Shown here: positions 41,909 through 50,108 of the stretch, one piece after another
How the letters are laid out: each line of letters opens with the position of its first letter
Numbering within the stretch: position 1 is the first letter of the stretch
From: Nocardioides sp. SYSU D00065
GTDB taxonomy: Bacteria; Actinomycetota; Actinomycetes; Propionibacteriales; Nocardioidaceae
NCBI RefSeq assembly: GCF_017916425.1
Contig: NZ_JAFMSX010000001.1
Location: 310,001-374,000, forward strand
Length of the DNA stretch: 64,000 nt
Direction of reading: 5' to 3'
Program-made: the position numbers and the translations under genes
Notes under the pieces: model-generated
The model's database searches: none
What the model was told of the DNA's origin: nothing
What the model saw: only the letters and a program-made list of their open reading frames with translations

Positions 41909-42424
41909 TCAGTGACCCGGCGGACGGTACCGACCGCGTCGGTGCACGAGCGGCTGGTCGTCGTCTCCGACCACCAGGTCGCGCACCACGGCGGTGACGA
42001 GGCGCGACCAGCCGACCGCTGCGTCCGACTCCACCTCGATGGTGCCCCATGTCGCGGCGTGTGCCAGGCGGGGTCCGTGGTCGGTCGCCACCCAGCGCGT
42101 CATCCGCCACGGGCCTCCCGGCGCCGGCGCGGTGCCGGCGAAGGCGTCGGCCAGGTCGCGGTCCTCCCATGCCAACAGCTGCAGCACGCCGCGTCCCGTC
42201 GCGAGGAGCACGTCGGTGAGGTCGGCGTCGGGGTCCAGGAGGGCCAGCACCCGTCCCTGCTCACCTCCGGCGACCATCCAGGACGAGACCGTGAGGCCGG
42301 CGCGCTGCTCCTCGCCGCCCGCGGTCCACAGCGAGACGGTGCTGCCGAGGCGCCCGCGCAGGCGGCGGACGGGGTCCCGGTCCCCCTCCGGCTCGAGGAA
42401 CGGGTGGGTGGTGTGGATGGTCAC
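41909..42424 (-). CDS. flavin reductase family (FMN-binding split-barrel) protein
   Basis: 171 residues. GSTVSLWTAGGEEQRAGLTVSSWMVAGGEQGRVLALLDPDADLTDVLLATGRGVLQLLAWEDRDLADAFAG matches the flavin reductase-like/split-barrel domain with its Leu-Thr-Val-Ser-Ser flavin contact. It may be an oxidoreductase or a redox-sensing partner. It sits between the histidine kinase (42438) and its regulator (41869), but its own TAGCCT leaderless box suggests partly separate expression. Confidence 0.78.
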   Translation of the reverse strand: MTIHTTHPFLEPEGDRDPVRRLRGRLGSTVSLWTAGGEEQRAGLTVSSWMVAGGEQGRVLALLDPDADLTDVLLATGRGVLQLLAWEDRDLADAFAGTAPAPGGPWRMTRWVATDHGPRLAHAATWGTIEVESDAAVGWSRLVTAVVRDLVVGDDDQPLVHRRGRYRPPGH

Positions 42425-42430
42425 GCCACC

Positions 42431-42436
42431 AGGCTA
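42431..42436 (-). promoter_or_regulatory. leaderless -10 box of the flavin reductase gene
   Basis: TAGCCT, 6-nt spacer, GTG at 42424, overlapping the spacer after the histidine kinase stop. Confidence 0.55.
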
Positions 42437-42437
42437 G

Positions 42438-43592
42438 TCACGCGAGCGGGACGGTCAGCTCCCACTCGGTGCCCCACGTCCCGGTCGCCACGGTCGCGGT
42501 GCCGCCGAGGTCGGCGATGCGGCCCCGGATCGAGGACGCCACGCCCAGCCGGCCCTGGGCCTCGGCCTCCTCCAACCGGCCCGCGGCGATCCCCGGGCCG
42601 TCGTCGCGGACCGAGACCGTGATGGCGTCCGGAGCCGCCTGAACCAGCACCCACGCGGTCGCCGCGGGTCCGACGTGGACCAGGACGTTGTCCAGACAGG
42701 CCCGCACGGCCGCCACGGTCTCCGACGCGACCCTCTCGTCCACCGGGACGGTGCCACCGGGGGTGGCGACCTCCACCCGGAGCGGATGGGCGGTCGCCAT
42801 CGCCTCCAGTGCCCCCGCCAGGTCCACCTGACCGCCCGCAGCCGCGGACACGGTGTCCTGCTGACGGATGAGCGAGCGCAGGCTGCGCTCCTGCTCGCCG
42901 GCCAGGCGCCCGAGCTCGGCCCACTCCCCGCCAGCAGCCGCACCCCTGCGCTGGACGAGCGCCAGCACCTGCAGCACGCCGTCGTGGACGGCGCGCGCCA
43001 GCCGGGTCCGCTCCTGCGCCGCCGCGGCCGCACGCTCCGCCGCGTCACGCTCGCGCGCCATCCGCTGCAGCGACGCGCACAGGTAGCCCACGACCGGGCC
43101 ACCGACGAGGACCAGGAAGACGTTGCCGTAGTTGCCCTGGTCGACGTCCGTGCGCGGCACCAGGTCTGCGGCGGCGACGAGTGCCGCGGCGACCAGACCG
43201 CCACGCCAGTGCCAGTGGACGGCCCACGCGAGCAGCGGCCCGATCACCCAGAACCCCGGGATCGTGGCGTCGAAGCCCTCGGACTTGACCCACGGCGTCG
43301 CCGCCACGGCCGCGAGCGCGACCGCCAGGTCGGCGACCAGCAGCGGCGTCGTACGCCGGCCGCGGTCGGAGTAGAGCCAGGTCGCCACGGCCGTCCACGC
43401 CACCAGGACGAGCACGATCGCCAGGGCGACGTCGGGCTGCTGGAAGCTGTCGCGGCGGTAGGCGTTGAGGCCCACCATGTTGACGGTCACCACGACCCGC
43501 ACGATCGCCAGCGCGGCGTACAGCCGGTCCTCGACGGCGAGCGCCGAGTCCGCCCGCGGCGTGCGCGCCGCCGGGTCCTGGTGGCTGCTCAG
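42438..43592 (-). CDS. MacS-like sensor histidine kinase, probable CTG start
   Basis: About 384 residues. Four to five N-terminal TM helices (first: LYAALAIVRVVVTVNMVGL) lead through a short coiled coil to a HisKA_3 domain with ARAVHDGVLQVLALVQ and a HATPase domain with DNVLVHV and RDDGPGIAAG. No ATG, GTG or TTG precedes the first TM helix in frame. A CTG at 43590-43592 overlaps the plsC stop as CTGA and gives a complete N-terminus (LSSHQDPAARTPRAD). Downstream GTG codons would cut the first helix. Family placement is by motif and by the MacRS-like context. Confidence 0.82.
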   Translation of the reverse strand: MSSHQDPAARTPRADSALAVEDRLYAALAIVRVVVTVNMVGLNAYRRDSFQQPDVALAIVLVLVAWTAVATWLYSDRGRRTTPLLVADLAVALAAVAATPWVKSEGFDATIPGFWVIGPLLAWAVHWHWRGGLVAAALVAAADLVPRTDVDQGNYGNVFLVLVGGPVVGYLCASLQRMARERDAAERAAAAAQERTRLARAVHDGVLQVLALVQRRGAAAGGEWAELGRLAGEQERSLRSLIRQQDTVSAAAGGQVDLAGALEAMATAHPLRVEVATPGGTVPVDERVASETVAAVRACLDNVLVHVGPAATAWVLVQAAPDAITVSVRDDGPGIAAGRLEEAEAQGRLGVASSIRGRIADLGGTATVATGTWGTEWELTVPLA

Positions 43593-44362
43593 GACGCCTT
43601 CTGCTCCGGCCCGTCGCCGGCCTCGGCGCCCTCGGCCTGCTCGGCAGCGGCGCGCTTGGCCCTGTCCTTGGCCTCCTTGTCGAGCGCCTTGTCGAGCTCC
43701 TTGGCCTTGCTCGCGTAGATGTCGACGTACTCCTGGCCGGACAGGCGCATGATCTCGTACATGATCTCGTCGGTGATCGAGCGGAGGATGTAGCGGTCGT
43801 TCTCCATGCCCTCGTAGCGGGAGAAGTCGAGCGGCTTGCCGAAGCGCACGACCGGGCGCGTCCAGGTGCCGTAGATCTTGCCGTTCGGCGCGACCACGTC
43901 GGTGCCGACCACCGCGCACGGGATGACGGGGGCGCCCGACTCGAGGGCGAGCCGGGCCACGCCCGTCTTGCCGCGGTAGAGCCGGCCGTCGTGGGAGCGG
44001 GTGCCCTCGGGGTAGATGCCGAACAGGTCGCCCGCGGCGAGGATCTTCATCGCCGACTTCATCGCGCCCTCGGCGGCGTTGGCCCCGGACCGGTCGATGG
44101 GCACCTGGCCGGCGCCGGAGAAGAACTTCTTCTGGAACCAGCCCTTGATCCCGGGGCTGGTGAAGTACTCGGCCTTGGCGACGAAGGTGACGCGGCGGTT
44201 GAGCGTCAGCGGCATGAAGAGCCAGTCGGCGTACGACAGGTGGTTGCTCGCGAGGATCGCGGCTCCCTGCTCGGGCACGTTGTCCACGCCGTAGGCCTTG
44301 GGACGGAAGACCAGTCGCAGCACGGGGCCGAGGGCGATCCACTTGAGGAACCAATAGAGCAC
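43589..44362 (-). CDS. 1-acylglycerol-3-phosphate acyltransferase (PlsC-like)
   Basis: 257 residues. Membrane-associated acyltransferase of phospholipid synthesis. NHLSYADWLFM is the NHx4D catalytic motif (about residue 40), VPIDRSGA and FGIYPEGTRSHDGRLYRGKTG are motifs II and III, and PVIPCAVVGTD is motif IV. The C-terminal 40 residues are a charged Lys/Glu/Ala helix, an extension common in actinobacteria. Its GTG start is preceded by a TAGGCT box lying over the end of the next gene, and its stop overlaps the kinase start. Confidence 0.9.
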   Translation of the reverse strand: MLYWFLKWIALGPVLRLVFRPKAYGVDNVPEQGAAILASNHLSYADWLFMPLTLNRRVTFVAKAEYFTSPGIKGWFQKKFFSGAGQVPIDRSGANAAEGAMKSAMKILAAGDLFGIYPEGTRSHDGRLYRGKTGVARLALESGAPVIPCAVVGTDVVAPNGKIYGTWTRPVVRFGKPLDFSRYEGMENDRYILRSITDEIMYEIMRLSGQEYVDIYASKAKELDKALDKEAKDRAKRAAAEQAEGAEAGDGPEQKAS

Positions 44363-44368
44363 GGTGTG

Positions 44369-44374
44369 AGCCTA
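44369..44374 (-). promoter_or_regulatory. leaderless -10 box of the PlsC-like gene
   Basis: TAGGCT, 6-nt spacer, GTG at 44362. It overlaps the stop region of the alpha/beta hydrolase. Confidence 0.55.
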
Positions 44375-45184
44375 GCCCTGAGCGGCCGCGGTGACGCGCT
44401 CGATGAACTGCGCCGACTCGGCGAAGATGCGCGGAGCGTCGTTGTCGAGGGTGGCGACGTGGTAGCTGTCGGCCAGGACCCGTTCCTCAAAGTCCCTCGA
44501 CGACAGCCCGGCGTGGAGTGCCCGGGAGCTGGAGATGTCGACGACGTGGTCCTCCGCGGAGCGGAAGGACAGCACCGGGACGGTGATCCTCGGCAGGTCG
44601 CGACGCAGGTCGGCGTAGCCGGCGAACATCGACGCGGCCGCCTTCAACGGCGTCGTGGGATAGCCGTGCTCGTCCGCGCCGGGCTTCTTGATGTCGTTGG
44701 CGATCCCGGGCAGGCCCGGGACCAGGTGCTTGAGCGCCGGCAGCAGCCTGACGTCCTTGCGGAGCGTGTCGACGGCTGCGTTGACGATGACGATGCCCGC
44801 GAGGTCGTCGCCGCGATCGGCGGCCAGTCGCAGGCACAGCGCCCCGCCCATGGACAGCCCGACGGCCACGACCGCGTCGTTCTCCGCCGCGAGCTTGTCG
44901 ACGGCGCTCCCCACGGTCGCCACCCAGTCGGCCCAGGTGACCTTGTTGAGGTCCTGCCAGCGGGTGCCGTGGCCGGGCAGCAGCGGCATCTCGACGGCGT
45001 ACCCGCGCGCGGCGAGGTCCTCGGCCCAGGGCCGCATGGACGCGGGGTTGCCGGTGAAGCCGTGCTGCACGAGCACCCCGACGCGCCGCCCGCCGGTGAG
45101 CTCCGGTCGGGCCCCCGTGGACATCGGCGCCACCAGGGCCGGATCGAGCGGCGCGGTCGGCGCGCCGCGGAACGGGATCCTCAC
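44372..45184 (-). CDS. alpha/beta hydrolase (carboxylesterase/monoacylglycerol lipase-like)
   Basis: 270 residues from GTG 45182-45184. VLVQHGFTGNPASMRPWAEDLAARGYAVEMPLLPGHG is the oxyanion/strand region, GLSMGGAL the nucleophile elbow (Ser near 125), SAEDHVV supplies the Asp and DSYHVATLD the His. It resembles bacterial carboxylesterases that act on short or medium acyl esters or monoglycerides. Immediately upstream of the PlsC-like gene, consistent with lipid metabolism. The hexamer 6 nt before the start is CAGACT, one base off the leaderless pattern. Confidence 0.88.
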   Translation of the reverse strand: MRIPFRGAPTAPLDPALVAPMSTGARPELTGGRRVGVLVQHGFTGNPASMRPWAEDLAARGYAVEMPLLPGHGTRWQDLNKVTWADWVATVGSAVDKLAAENDAVVAVGLSMGGALCLRLAADRGDDLAGIVIVNAAVDTLRKDVRLLPALKHLVPGLPGIANDIKKPGADEHGYPTTPLKAAASMFAGYADLRRDLPRITVPVLSFRSAEDHVVDISSSRALHAGLSSRDFEERVLADSYHVATLDNDAPRIFAESAQFIERVTAAAQG

Positions 45185-45265
45185 GCGCCCAGTCTGCACC
45201 ACCGGAGAGTCGTCCCTCGCGCGGCCGCGGGCCGTGCTCCCGCCGGGTCGGCACCACGGTCGGGC

Positions 45266-45271
45266 TACCGT
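45266..45271 (+). promoter_or_regulatory. leaderless -10 box of the acidic membrane protein gene
   Basis: TACCGT, 6-nt spacer, GTG at 45278. Confidence 0.55.
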
Positions 45272-45277
45272 GGTGTC

Positions 45278-45748
45278 GTGAGCCGCCCGGAGGACGAGAG
45301 CCGCACCGAGCAGGCGTGGCGCGAGATCGTGGAGCACTACGGCGAGCGCCCCGTCCTCGACGACGAGCCGGCCGGTGACGATGCGGACGCCGCGGTCCCC
45401 GAGCCCGACCCCGAGCCCGGGTCCTTCCTGGCCCGGGAGCGCCAGGACGTCGCGGACGAGGATCCCGATGCGGACGACGACGTCCGCGACGAGGTGCCGT
45501 CGGTCGAGCGGTTCCGCCCGCCGCCCGCTCCACCGTTCCCCCGCCCCCGCACGTGGGAGCGCGGCGTGGCCTGGGCCGGGATCTTCCTGGCGCCCGCCGT
45601 CGCCCTGGTCATCGGGCTCTTCTCCGTCCCCGTCCCCGCAGTCGTCGGATGGGCGCTGGTGGCGTGGTTCGTCGGCGGGTTCCTCTACCTCGTGCGGGAG
45701 ATGCCGCGGTCTCCGCGCGACCCCTGGGACGACGGGTCGCGCATCTGA
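45278..45748 (+). CDS. acidic two-TM membrane protein of unknown function
   Basis: 156 residues. SRPEDESRTEQAWREIVEHYGERP begins it, then a strongly acidic Asp/Glu/Pro stretch and FRPPPAPPFPRPRTWERGVAWAGIF leading into two TM helices at about 97-115 and 120-140. The tail is short with PRSPRDPWDDGSRI. This layout is a conserved actinobacterial hypothetical family; no function is known. Transcribed toward the TIGR00300 gene, which has its own promoter. Confidence 0.75.
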   Translation: MSRPEDESRTEQAWREIVEHYGERPVLDDEPAGDDADAAVPEPDPEPGSFLARERQDVADEDPDADDDVRDEVPSVERFRPPPAPPFPRPRTWERGVAWAGIFLAPAVALVIGLFSVPVPAVVGWALVAWFVGGFLYLVREMPRSPRDPWDDGSRI

Positions 45749-45762
45749 CCCGTGGGGCCCGA

Positions 45763-45768
45763 TAGGGT
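45763..45768 (+). promoter_or_regulatory. leaderless -10 box of the TIGR00300 gene
   Basis: TAGGGT, 7-nt spacer, GTG at 45776; this rules against the in-frame GTG at 45752. Confidence 0.6.
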
Positions 45769-45775
45769 CGCGGCC

Positions 45776-47017
45776 GTGGGAGCGCGGGAGACGGTCGAGC
45801 TCACCGGGCATCTCATGGACAGCGGGATCCTGTCGCGGGTGCTCGACGACATCCGCGACTACGGCGGCGACTACGTCATCGACCGGTTCGACGTCGGTCA
45901 CGACGCCACCGACGCGAGCAGTGCCCGCATCACCGTGCACGCGGAGGACGACGCGTCCCTGCAGCGGCTCCTGATGCGGCTGCAGGCCCGCGGCGTCAAC
46001 CAGCTCGACCCCGGCGAGGCCGTCGTCGACACGGCCACCCAGGACGGGGTGCTGCCCGACGGGTTCTACGCCACGACCGACCTCGTCACGAGCGTGCGGC
46101 TCGGGGACACCTGGCACGACGTGGAGAACCCGGAGATGGACTGCGGGCTCGTCGTGGACGCCTCCTCCGGCCGGACGCGGGTGCGCACGGTCCCGATGTC
46201 CGAGGTACGGGCAGGCATGCGCATCGTGGTGGGGGCGACCGGAATCCGCGTGTCCCTGCCGGAAGCGGAGCTGAGCGGCCCGGCCGCGACCCTCGGCGGG
46301 GGCGACACCGCGGACCGACCTCAGGCCGTGGTCGTCAGACAGGTGGCCGACGACATGCGCCGCGCCCAGGACGACGGCAAGCGCCTGCTCTGGGTGGTGG
46401 GGTCGGGCGTGGTCCACACCGGGGCGGTCCCCGCGATGGTCGCGCTCATCGAGGCGGGCTTCGTCGACGTCCTCTTCGCCGGCAACGCCTTCGCGAGCCA
46501 CGACATCGGGGTCGGGCTCGGTGGCGCCGCCACCGCGCTCGCCCGGTCGGACCTGTCCGCGCAGGCCGGCGAGCACGGGCACGAGCACCACGTCCGCGCG
46601 CTCAACACCGTCCGCAAGGTCGGCTCGATCGCCGGCGCCGTGGCCGACGGGCTGGTGACGAGCGGGATCATGCACGCGCTGGTCACCCACGACAGGCGAT
46701 TCGTCCTCGTCGGCTCGGTCCGCGACGACGGACCGCTGCCCGACGTCCACACCGACGTCGTCGAGGGCCAGCGCGCCATGCGGGCCGAGGTCCACGACGT
46801 CGGCTACTGCCTGATGATGGCCACCCGGCTGCACTCGCTGGCCACCGGCAGCATCCTCCCGGCCTCCGTCCCCATCGTCTGCGTCGACCGGGACCCCGCC
46901 ACCGTCACCAGGATCACCGACCGGGGCGCCAGCCGGGGACGCGGCGTCGTGACCGACGTCGGACTCTTCCTCGAGCGACTCGCGCTGGAGCTGGTGCCCG
47001 ACCACCGGCGCGGCTGA
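45776..47017 (+). CDS. TIGR00300 family protein (LOR/SDH-type, possible ornithine cyclodeaminase)
   Basis: 413 residues. The N-terminal half starts ETVELTGHLMDSGILSRVLDDI, GGDYVIDRFDVGHDATDAS, the family's opening domain, followed by CGLVVDASSGRTRVRTVPMSEVRAGMRIVVGATGIRV. The second half has a Rossmann-like segment LLWVVGSGVVHTGAVPAMVALIEAGFVDVLFAGNAFASHDI. Related archaeal and cyanobacterial LOR/SDH proteins have been reported to convert ornithine to proline without being homologous to classical Ocd; the match is by pattern and the activity here is unproven. Monocistronic. Confidence 0.75.
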   Translation: MGARETVELTGHLMDSGILSRVLDDIRDYGGDYVIDRFDVGHDATDASSARITVHAEDDASLQRLLMRLQARGVNQLDPGEAVVDTATQDGVLPDGFYATTDLVTSVRLGDTWHDVENPEMDCGLVVDASSGRTRVRTVPMSEVRAGMRIVVGATGIRVSLPEAELSGPAATLGGGDTADRPQAVVVRQVADDMRRAQDDGKRLLWVVGSGVVHTGAVPAMVALIEAGFVDVLFAGNAFASHDIGVGLGGAATALARSDLSAQAGEHGHEHHVRALNTVRKVGSIAGAVADGLVTSGIMHALVTHDRRFVLVGSVRDDGPLPDVHTDVVEGQRAMRAEVHDVGYCLMMATRLHSLATGSILPASVPIVCVDRDPATVTRITDRGASRGRGVVTDVGLFLERLALELVPDHRRG

Positions 47018-47980
47018 CTAGCGCTCGGCCCCCGTGACGAGGAGGGCCGCGCCGATCATGCCGGCCTGCGGGCCCGACCGTGCCGCGACGAGCTCGGGCA
47101 CGACCCGGTGGGCGGCCCCCACGAGGGTGCGCTGCAGCGCGGCGCGCGCCGGCTCCAGCAGCCGGTCGCCGGCCGCCGAGACGCCGCCCCCGATCACGAC
47201 GACCTCGGGGTCGAGGGCCGCGACCAGGCTGGCCGTGCCGATACCGAGCCAGTCGCCGACGGAACCGAACGCCCGCCGCGCGACGAGGTCGCCCTGCTCG
47301 GCGGCGGAGGTGACCATGGGACCGGTGACCCGATCTGGCGAGCCGGCGGTCATCTCCGCGAGCACCGACGGCTCCTCGGCCATGAGCGCGCGGGCGTTGC
47401 GGACCAGGGCGTTGCCGGACGAGTACTGCTCCCAGCAGCCTCTGCGGCCGCACTCGCACTCCTGGCCCCCGGGCACGACCTGCATGTGACCGAACTCGCC
47501 GGCCATGCCGTTGGCACCGCGCAGGACCCGGCCGTCGAGCAGCACCGCGCCCCCGATGCCGGTCCCCATGGTGATCACCAGCGCCGAGCCCGCCCCGCGA
47601 GCCGCGCCGTGGTGCGCCTCCGCGCGAGCGGCGCAGTTGGCGTCGTTGTCCAGCCGGACCTGACAACCGAGCCGGTCCTCGAGCAGCGCGCGCAGCGGCT
47701 CGCCCTGCCAGGGCAGGTGCGGCGCGAACATCACGCGCTCGCCGGAGGAGTCGACGAAGCCCGCCGCGGCGACCCCGACGCCGGCGAGCGGGCGACCGTC
47801 CGCCGACTCCAGGATCGCCCCCACCAGCGCGTCCTCCACCTGGCGGGTGCGGACCCGGCGCCCCGGAGTCGTACGCCGCGCGGTGTCGCTGACCCGGCCG
47901 GCCGCGTCGACCACGCCCGCCAGCACCTTGGTGCCACCGATGTCGACGCCCACGACGACACCCCGGTCGGACGGGCTCAC
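47018..47980 (-). CDS. ROK family glucokinase
   Basis: 320 residues from GTG 47978-47980. Phosphate loop VVGVDIGGTKVLAGVVD, catalytic Asp in RLDNDANCAARAEAHHGAARG, GTGIGGAVLLDGRVLRGANGMAGEFGHM, and the zinc motif CECGRRGCWEQYSSGNAL are all present, so it is an ATP-dependent sugar kinase rather than an NagC-type repressor (no HTH). In Streptomyces the ROK glucokinase GlkA mediates carbon catabolite repression and lies in the same gene neighbourhood. It overlaps the DUF5304-like gene by 4 nt. Confidence 0.93.
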   Translation of the reverse strand: MSPSDRGVVVGVDIGGTKVLAGVVDAAGRVSDTARRTTPGRRVRTRQVEDALVGAILESADGRPLAGVGVAAAGFVDSSGERVMFAPHLPWQGEPLRALLEDRLGCQVRLDNDANCAARAEAHHGAARGAGSALVITMGTGIGGAVLLDGRVLRGANGMAGEFGHMQVVPGGQECECGRRGCWEQYSSGNALVRNARALMAEEPSVLAEMTAGSPDRVTGPMVTSAAEQGDLVARRAFGSVGDWLGIGTASLVAALDPEVVVIGGGVSAAGDRLLEPARAALQRTLVGAAHRVVPELVAARSGPQAGMIGAALLVTGAER

Positions 47981-48363
47981 TCGTCCTCGGGCCACGCGTC
48001 GTCGAGGTCGATGTGCTCCACACCCTCGCGCTCCGCGGGGCGGGGGGTCGCTGTCGCCATGACCGCTGCGGCGGCCTGAGCGAGCGACGTCACGGCCGAG
48101 GACAGGTGTGCCGTCACCTCCGGGCTCAGCTGCCGCACCGCGTGCACCGCTCGACACAGCGGGCAGACGGTGCACTCGGTCGAGCCGGTCGCGAGGTGCT
48201 CGTCGAGGTCGTGCGCGGACGCCGCGGCGTGCCCGGCAAGGTCGGACAACCCCTCCCCGGCTCCGCCCGCCTGCTCGCGGGCCCAGCCGGACAGGGCACC
48301 GAGGAGTCGCGCCGCCTCCTCTCCCAGCGACCCGACCTGGTCGTTCCGTCCCTCGTCGCTCAC
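47977..48363 (-). CDS. DUF5304-like protein
   Basis: 128 residues from GTG 48361-48363. Helical, with EEAARLLGALSGWAREQAG, a CTVCPLCRAVHAVRQLSPEV segment whose two CxxC-type Cys could bind metal, and an acidic end DLDDAWPEDE. Small proteins of this kind are found between ArsA-like/SRPBCC genes and the glucokinase in actinobacteria. Function unknown. Overlaps its neighbours by 4 nt on each side, so the operon SRPBCC-ArsA-DUF5304-ROK is tightly coupled. Confidence 0.7.
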   Translation of the reverse strand: MSDEGRNDQVGSLGEEAARLLGALSGWAREQAGGAGEGLSDLAGHAAASAHDLDEHLATGSTECTVCPLCRAVHAVRQLSPEVTAHLSSAVTSLAQAAAAVMATATPRPAEREGVEHIDLDDAWPEDE

Positions 48364-49558
48364 GTCGTCTCCTCGGGGCTGGCGGTCGGCGGGACATCGG
48401 GTGCGGCGAACCTCACCTGCAGCTCCCCGTCGTGCACGCGAGCTCCCGCCACGCGGTGCCGCGCCAGCCCGGAGGGCAGCGTCAGGAGGCGACGATACGA
48501 CGCCACGGTCACCACGAGCTCGTCGCCCTTGCGCGCGAGACGTACGTCGTCGCGCGTGGCGAGCGGGAGCGGCACGGACAGCACCGCGCCGCCGGGACTC
48601 GACACGACGCTCATCGCGGGCCGACCCGCGCCGGGCGCCAGCGGGTCCGCGTCGGCGTACACCTGCCGCGCCAGGTCGAGCAGCTCGTCGTGGCCGACCG
48701 GCTCCCTGGCGCGGTAGGTGGAGGTTCGCAGGTCCAGGCCCGCGAAGGAGTCCGCCGCGTCGGCGAGGACCCTCCGCTGTGCCTCCACCCAGGTCGCGCG
48801 CCACGGGTCGGCACCGCCGTCGGGGAAGACGCGGTTCACCACCGCCGCGTCGACGGCGTAGCCGAAGAGCGTGAGGAAGGTGTAGGCGCGACGGGCCTCG
48901 GCCAGCACCACCGACTCCGGCGTCAGCACCAGACGCACCGAGGTCTCGGGTCGGTCAGCACAGCGCGTACGTCGTCGAGCCCGGCGTGCAGCCGCTCGAT
49001 GGCGTCGAAGACCGGGTCCCCGGGCATGGGCACCCCAGCCGCACGGCTGAGCACCGGCTTGAGCGCCTTCACGACCCGGCGCTCGACCGGCAGCACGCGG
49101 GTCATGTACCAGCCCAGCGCCTCGGGCAGCGCGAGCAGCCGCAGGGTCTCGGCGGTCGGTGCGCAGTCCACCACCAGCACGTCCCACTCCCCCGAGCGTG
49201 CCTGCGCGCGCACCTCCAGCAGGGCGAGAACCTCTTCCGCGCCAGGGATCACGGTGAGCTCCTCGGCGGCGACCGGGTCGACGCCTGCGACGTCGAGCAC
49301 CGCGAGCAGGTAGCCCTGGATGTCGCTCCACGACCGCTCGAACCGCTCTTGCGCGTTCACGTGCTGCAGCCATAGGTTCGGCGCCGCCGGGCTCGGCTCG
49401 CCGGTCGCGGGCACGTCCAGCGCGTCGGCGAGCGAGTGCGCGGCGTCGGTGGACAGCACGAGCGTGCGGTGGCCGGCCGCAGCACTGGCGCACGCCGTGG
49501 CAGCGGCCAGGGTGGACTTGCCGACCCCGCCCTTGCCGGTGAACAGCAGGATCCGCAT
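48360..49558 (-). pseudogene. ArsA-like (anion-transporting) ATPase split by a one-base frameshift
   Basis: The N-terminal reading frame starts at ATG 49556-49558 with ILLFTGKGGVGKSTLAAATACASA (deviant Walker A) and LVLSTDAAHSLADAL, includes VLVVDCAPTAETLRLL, and stops at 48923. The C-terminal half continues in another frame from about 48950 with ETSVRLVLTPESVVLAEARRAYTF through to the stop at 48360. Restoring one G near 48946-48951 (reading Asp-Pro-Glu-Thr) gives a single 399-residue protein of normal family length. The break is therefore a single-base deletion, real or a sequencing error. Both halves are well conserved, which favours error or a recent event. Confidence 0.85.
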
Positions 49559-49572
49559 GTCGGACCCGAGCG

Positions 49573-50010
49573 TCAGAGCGCCTCGACGCGCTTCTTGAGG
49601 CCCTTCAGCGCGGTGTCGATGAGGATCTTCTCCCCCTTGCGCTTCAGCATGCCGATGAGGGGGATGCTCACGTCGAGGGCCAGCCGGTAGGTCACCTCGG
49701 TGCTGCCGTCGCCCCGCTCGACGAGCGTGTACGCGCCGTCGAGCGCCTTGAGCATGTTGCCCTCGACGAGGGACCAGGTGACCTCCCGGTCGCCGTCCCA
49801 GTCGTAGGCAAGCGTGTACTCGTCCTTGATCGGCGAGACGTCGAGGGCGAAGTGGACCTGCTCGGCGCGGCCGTCGGCGCCTACCTCTCGGACCTGCGCC
49901 ACCTGGACGCCCTTGGCCCACTCGGGATAGGACTCGAAGTCGGCGATGACGGCCATGACGCGGGCCGCCGGTGCGTCGACGGTGATCGACGAGGAGGTCT
50001 GTTCGGCCAT
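49573..50010 (-). CDS. SRPBCC/START-like polyketide cyclase family protein
   Basis: 145 residues. SSSITVDAPAARVMAVIADFESYPEWAKGVQVAQVREVGADGRAEQVHFALDVSPIKDEYTLAYDW is the helix-grip fold that binds hydrophobic ligands; VEGNMLKALDGAYTLVERGDGSTEVTYRLALDVSIPLIGMLKRKGEKILID ends it. Probably lipid binding; the adjacent ArsA-like ATPase and FadD-type ligase suggest a lipid-related role. ATG 50008-50010 with TAGGCT 6 nt upstream. Divergent from the acyl-CoA ligase. Confidence 0.86.
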   Translation of the reverse strand: MAEQTSSSITVDAPAARVMAVIADFESYPEWAKGVQVAQVREVGADGRAEQVHFALDVSPIKDEYTLAYDWDGDREVTWSLVEGNMLKALDGAYTLVERGDGSTEVTYRLALDVSIPLIGMLKRKGEKILIDTALKGLKKRVEAL

Positions 50011-50016
50011 GGCCGG

Positions 50017-50022
50017 AGCCTA
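50017..50022 (-). promoter_or_regulatory. leaderless -10 box of the SRPBCC operon
   Basis: TAGGCT, 6-nt spacer, ATG at 50010. Confidence 0.6.
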
Positions 50023-50063
50023 GCCCACCGCACCGGGCGTGCTCGGGGAGCCGGGACGGGCGA

Positions 50064-50069
50064 TAGCCT
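50064..50069 (+). promoter_or_regulatory. -10 box of the acyl-CoA ligase gene
   Basis: TAGCCT, placing the start near 50076 and giving a leader of about 33 nt with AGGAGG 7 nt before the GTG. Divergent from the SRPBCC box about 45 bp away. Confidence 0.5.
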
Positions 50070-50108
50070 GCGCAACGCAGTCGACCGCTCGACCCAGGAG
50101 GTTCCACC

